A stretch of DNA of 64,000 nucleotides, from positions 1 through 64,000 of the forward strand of contig JAUDYN010000016.1 in the NCBI GenBank assembly GCA_030407005.1, read 5' to 3'. The notes under the pieces are model-generated. The model saw only the letters and a program-made list of their open reading frames with translations. It did no database searches and was not told where the DNA came from. Shown here piece after piece: positions 60,901 to 64,000 of this stretch. The translations under genes were made by a program, and so were the position numbers. Every line of letters starts with the position of its first letter. Position 1 is the first letter of the stretch. The DNA is from Desarmillaria ectypa. Lineage: Eukaryota; Basidiomycota; Agaricomycetes; Agaricales; Physalacriaceae.

Positions 60901-63232
60901 TCCGGGAAGGCGCATAGCCTGGCCAACGACTACCACCTCATCAATTGACCTTGAGAATGGAAGGCCTTGCGAGCCACCGATTTTTGGGACATCGACGAGT
61001 CCGAGCTTCGTGTGAACTGCATGAACCAAGGATTCGAGATCGATGTAAGTATGACAAGCGTTAAGAGGAAGATCAAGGTGCAGCCGGCGGTTTATGGAAT
61101 TGATGATCATCAATGCCATGGCAGAATCCATTCCAAGCTAGATTAGAAATCAATACATTATTAAAGGGAAGGAATCGCCTTCGGTACCTCAGCAAAACCT
61201 GCATCAGCGTGCGCGAGAAGGGTATCTTCAGATAATCCCAACGCGATCGACACAGATTGGATTACGGTGTCTTTTGCGGCGTCGGCAGTCCAAGACCCGG
61301 AGAGTTGAGAAGAGGTGGCTGCAGGAGAAGGCGCAGTAGATAATCCTTTGACAAGATCCCCGAATAGACTCTCCAGCTTCTTACGCCAGATCAGGTGCTT
61401 CCTGTTCAATGGAATTGATGAACCGGCTCCAAGCATAATGATGCGACTCCACAGTATGCGTAATGGAGGAGGCAAAGATCTATTGACTGTAGCTGCAGTC
61501 TTGGTGACCTCTTCGTATGCCTCCTCTGGTGTTAACGTGGTCTCCTGCGTGAGCTCTATGATCAAACACACAAACTGGGATGAGCCACGAAGGAAATTAT
61601 TCCCAACGATGCATGACCGGGTAACGACCGGGATATCGTCAAACGTTTTCTCGTGAATCCTTGGGTCCATTATTTCTCCAGAATCTAGCTGATAATTACG
61701 AAAAGAATATACGATTAGCATGGCTCCTACAGCTGCAGAAAAGGCCAAACCTGGATGAAGTCCTCCTTTCGGCCTTTCCAAACCAACTTGTTCTTGGGCG
61801 TCCTGGTGTATATGTCGCCTGTGTGGAAGGTAATTCTACCTTCGGCGTCCGCTGAAAAAACCGGCGAATCGTGGTGTAAGTAGCCCTTAGTGATGGTTTC
61901 GCTGGTAATCCATAACTCGCCTGGAGAGCACTGTTAGCCGTTAGTAATACTAAAGCCTGATGCTAACCTGTTCCTTTCTCCGCACTATCTTTGTCGTTGA
62001 TGTATAGAATGGCGTCAGAAATAAGACAGTCATCAATGTCCCAACCATTTTCACCCTCAGCTTGAGGTGGCAACCCATGAAACAATGATCCTATGGAATT
62101 CAGATGAAGTGAGTTTAACCATATGGAGGAAAGAGAAACATCTAAATACCTCCGAATTCCGTCATTCCAATTACAAGAACCAAGGGTAGCCCGAGCTGCT
62201 GCGACCATTCCAAAACATCCGCGTTCGTGGTAGAACCGCCAGCTGCTAGAGTCTTAAAGCTTCTAAGGGAATCTGAAATACACGTTTTACGAACGACATC
62301 AGTCTCCTTGGCCCATCCGTCCCTAAGAACCTCAAAGAACCAAGGAACCCCAGCAAAAATGTCGGCATTCTCCCCCAATATAGCATCAAAAAGGAGTTCG
62401 GCTAGAGTACGAGATCGTATCAATCGCTGATGAGCGGCTTGATATCCGGTTGGCATCAATGCGAAGATGTAACATCCTGCTGTCAGGATGGTGCAGGCTC
62501 CAATATCGTAACTCAACCCGATGGCATGGGACCACGGGGACCAGCCAAGAACGCGGAGGTGGTCAAAGGACTGATGAGTAAAATTTCTCTGAAACCAGGA
62601 GATATGTGACCGACAGCGGTCCATGACTGCGGCATGTGTTAACGGTACGCATTTGAGATGTGAGATAACGAATGCTGAAGAGGTGAAGAGAAGGAGACAT
62701 GTGTCGGACGGGTCAGAGCGACCAGTAGAGAAGATTTTGCTGTCCTGTGAAGACTGCTGTTTATAATTGGCGGGCATTCCGCCCTCAGCGTCGAAGACGT
62801 GGAGAGGAATAGACAGTTCTGAATAAATTAAGAATGACTGTCAGAAAATCAAATAGAATCCGTACCGTTGACTACAGTCTGAGTGGCGATGACATTCGAA
62901 GGGACCACTACAACCCTAGGATTCAAGATCCGAAGCATAGCTTCCAGCATATGCTTTGGCGCATGATGATCGATGGGCGCAACTATACCGCCAATACGCC
63001 ATACTGCAAGAAAACAGGCAAAAATGTAAGGATGGTTTTCGCCAATAAAGGCAACAGTTGGACGAGGCCCATATTCCTCTTCAAATCGCTGTCCAATGAC
63101 ACGCGTGATAGAGTCCAATTCTGCGTAGGTCCATCGATCTTCTCCACACTTCAGCGCGTCGCGGTAGGCGTGTTCAGAAGAGCAGATGTGACGGAAGACG
63201 TCGATGATCGTGTCGCCGGGAAAATAAGCCAT
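54905..63232 (-). CDS. Type I polyketide synthase with N-terminal AMP ligase: AL-ACP-KS-AT-DH-KR-ACP
   Basis: Twenty exons splice in frame from ATG 63,232 to TAG 54,905, giving 2,420 residues, with all junctions GT-AG and phases agreeing. Residues 1 to about 560 are an acyl/aryl-AMP ligase (core GMTEFGG, FHTGDIYTRTPKNKLVWKGR, IPLNRKHLIWRKKLE). Ser615 in LGMDSA is the first carrier site. KS, about 676-1090, has Cys851 (DTACSGSL), His980 (EAHGTG) and His1020 (VGHTE). AT, about 1200-1500, has Ser1291 (GHSLGE) and His1397 (GFHSP). DH, from about 1575, has His1593 in HRIEGHRVVP and a LDPCLHMFG partner motif. KR has GLGSIG near 2,090, SSIS at 2211-2214 and Tyr2225 (QVAYVAANSF). Ser2375 (SGIDS) is the second carrier site. 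No enoyl reductase, methyltransferase or thioesterase is present. By family rules it activates a carboxylic acid, loads it on ACP1, extends it with malonyl units and reduces to alcohol or alkene. Product and release are unknown. The ligase phosphate loop (FTSSAFVISHLKCVPLTH) has lost its glycines. Confidence 0.92.
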
Positions 63233-64000
63233 GAGTAAGGGGACGCGAGAGGTAATGTCGCACTTTAATAGTGTGAAATATGAGTTTCAGATATCCAACC
63301 CAACGATATCGACGGAGATGAACCCTGTTAAGATTGAATGGGTTCCTTCCTGATCACCTACACCTCCAACCTCGACCAAGGTCTGTTGGGTCTTTTGGGT
63401 CTTGGACCTTCAAGCCTTGGGCTTCATATAGTAATGTCTTTTGTTCCGTATCAAACTGTGTCCAAGCTCAACCCAACTGAATAGAAATGAGTCGTGAGAA
63501 CCTCATATTGATGTCCTTGGTATTGGTACAGGGTTGAACAGCTCTGCGCCACCGACGATCATTTTCAACTTGAAGGACATCATCATCCATTCTCCGGAAC
63601 GGGGATAATTCCCCTATACATGCGGTAAGGTACCGCCAATTATCAGTTTACGAAGGGAGCGTACCTGAGCATTGAGGATAGCCCACTTGCTACTGAAGAA
63701 CGAATCAATGAACAAAACACCAAAGTGAAATGGCAACAAAGAAACAGGTAAAGCAGATGAACAAGAAGCTTACGGCGTTTGGTCCAACACGACAAAGAAA
63801 TCGGCAAGGCTAATGGTAACCGCCGAAACAATATTCGCCCGTTCAACCACCCCCCAACTAGTGATACAGGTCAGGATTAAAGTCCGCGACCCCGCCCTTG
63901 AAAGTCCGGCCCTGATAGAGAGCTCTGGTGGGCTCAAGGCTTGGGCTCACACATTACCATTACCTAACCCTCCAATGCCCAGCCCAAGCCCGAAATACCT
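63233..64000. other. Upstream region of the PKS gene, no supported gene
   Basis: About 770 bases to the window edge. The PKS start codon lacks a purine at position -3 (ctcATGg), but no better in-frame ATG was found in the bases directly upstream. The 67-codon minus-strand frame at 63,643-63,846 is Leu-rich and unrecognised. No clear TATA box was identified. The region presumably contains the PKS promoter. Confidence 0.4.

Overview
The window looks like part of a filamentous basidiomycete (Agaricomycete-like) nuclear chromosome. The real genes are split by many short GT-AG introns of about 45-80 nt. They include a Topors-like RING E3 ligase, seven-transmembrane proteins, an SDR of a fungal type and a large type I polyketide synthase. 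No tRNA, rRNA, operon or bacterial feature was seen. Taxonomic placement is inference from gene style; no database search was possible.

Layout. (1) 1-18,572 is a gene-poor, decayed stretch: every frame is broken. The recognisable pieces are an SDR pseudogene (about 7.4-7.9 kb), an LTR of a retroelement followed by a 15-bp minisatellite (17.1-17.5 kb), and fragments duplicated elsewhere in the window. (2) 18,573-23,219 and 30,036-35,898 are two blocks almost without CpG (one and about four CG dinucleotides by eye). They share a conserved segment in opposite orientation and look like old, methylated and deaminated transposon DNA. (3) 23,220-30,035, between them, has normal CpG. It holds a diverged copy of the 5.5-6.3 kb region and an SDR relic. 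(4) 36.3-54 kb is the gene-bearing arm: the RING gene (36.3-38.1), a dead 7TM plus SDR pair with an LTR fragment inside it (38.8-40.5), an intact 7TM gene (41.5-42.9), a small unknown gene (44.0-44.5), an intact SDR (45.8-46.9), an intact 7TM paralogue (47.5-48.8), a small secreted His-rich protein (49.7-50.0), a doubtful gene (50.5-51.8) and an unknown two-exon gene (52.7-53.4). (5) 54,905-63,232, minus strand, is one 20-exon polyketide synthase gene that I could splice in frame from start to stop, giving 2,420 residues.

The PKS is the most interesting gene. Its order is acyl/aryl-AMP ligase - ACP - KS - AT - DH - KR - ACP, with no enoyl reductase, methyltransferase or thioesterase. It therefore probably activates its own carboxylic acid starter, loads it on an internal carrier, extends it with partial reduction, and needs an unidentified release step. 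No oxidase, transporter or cluster regulator is recognisable beside it. The duplicated SDR/7TM family and the CpG-free blocks show that this part of the chromosome has been rearranged and silenced repeatedly.
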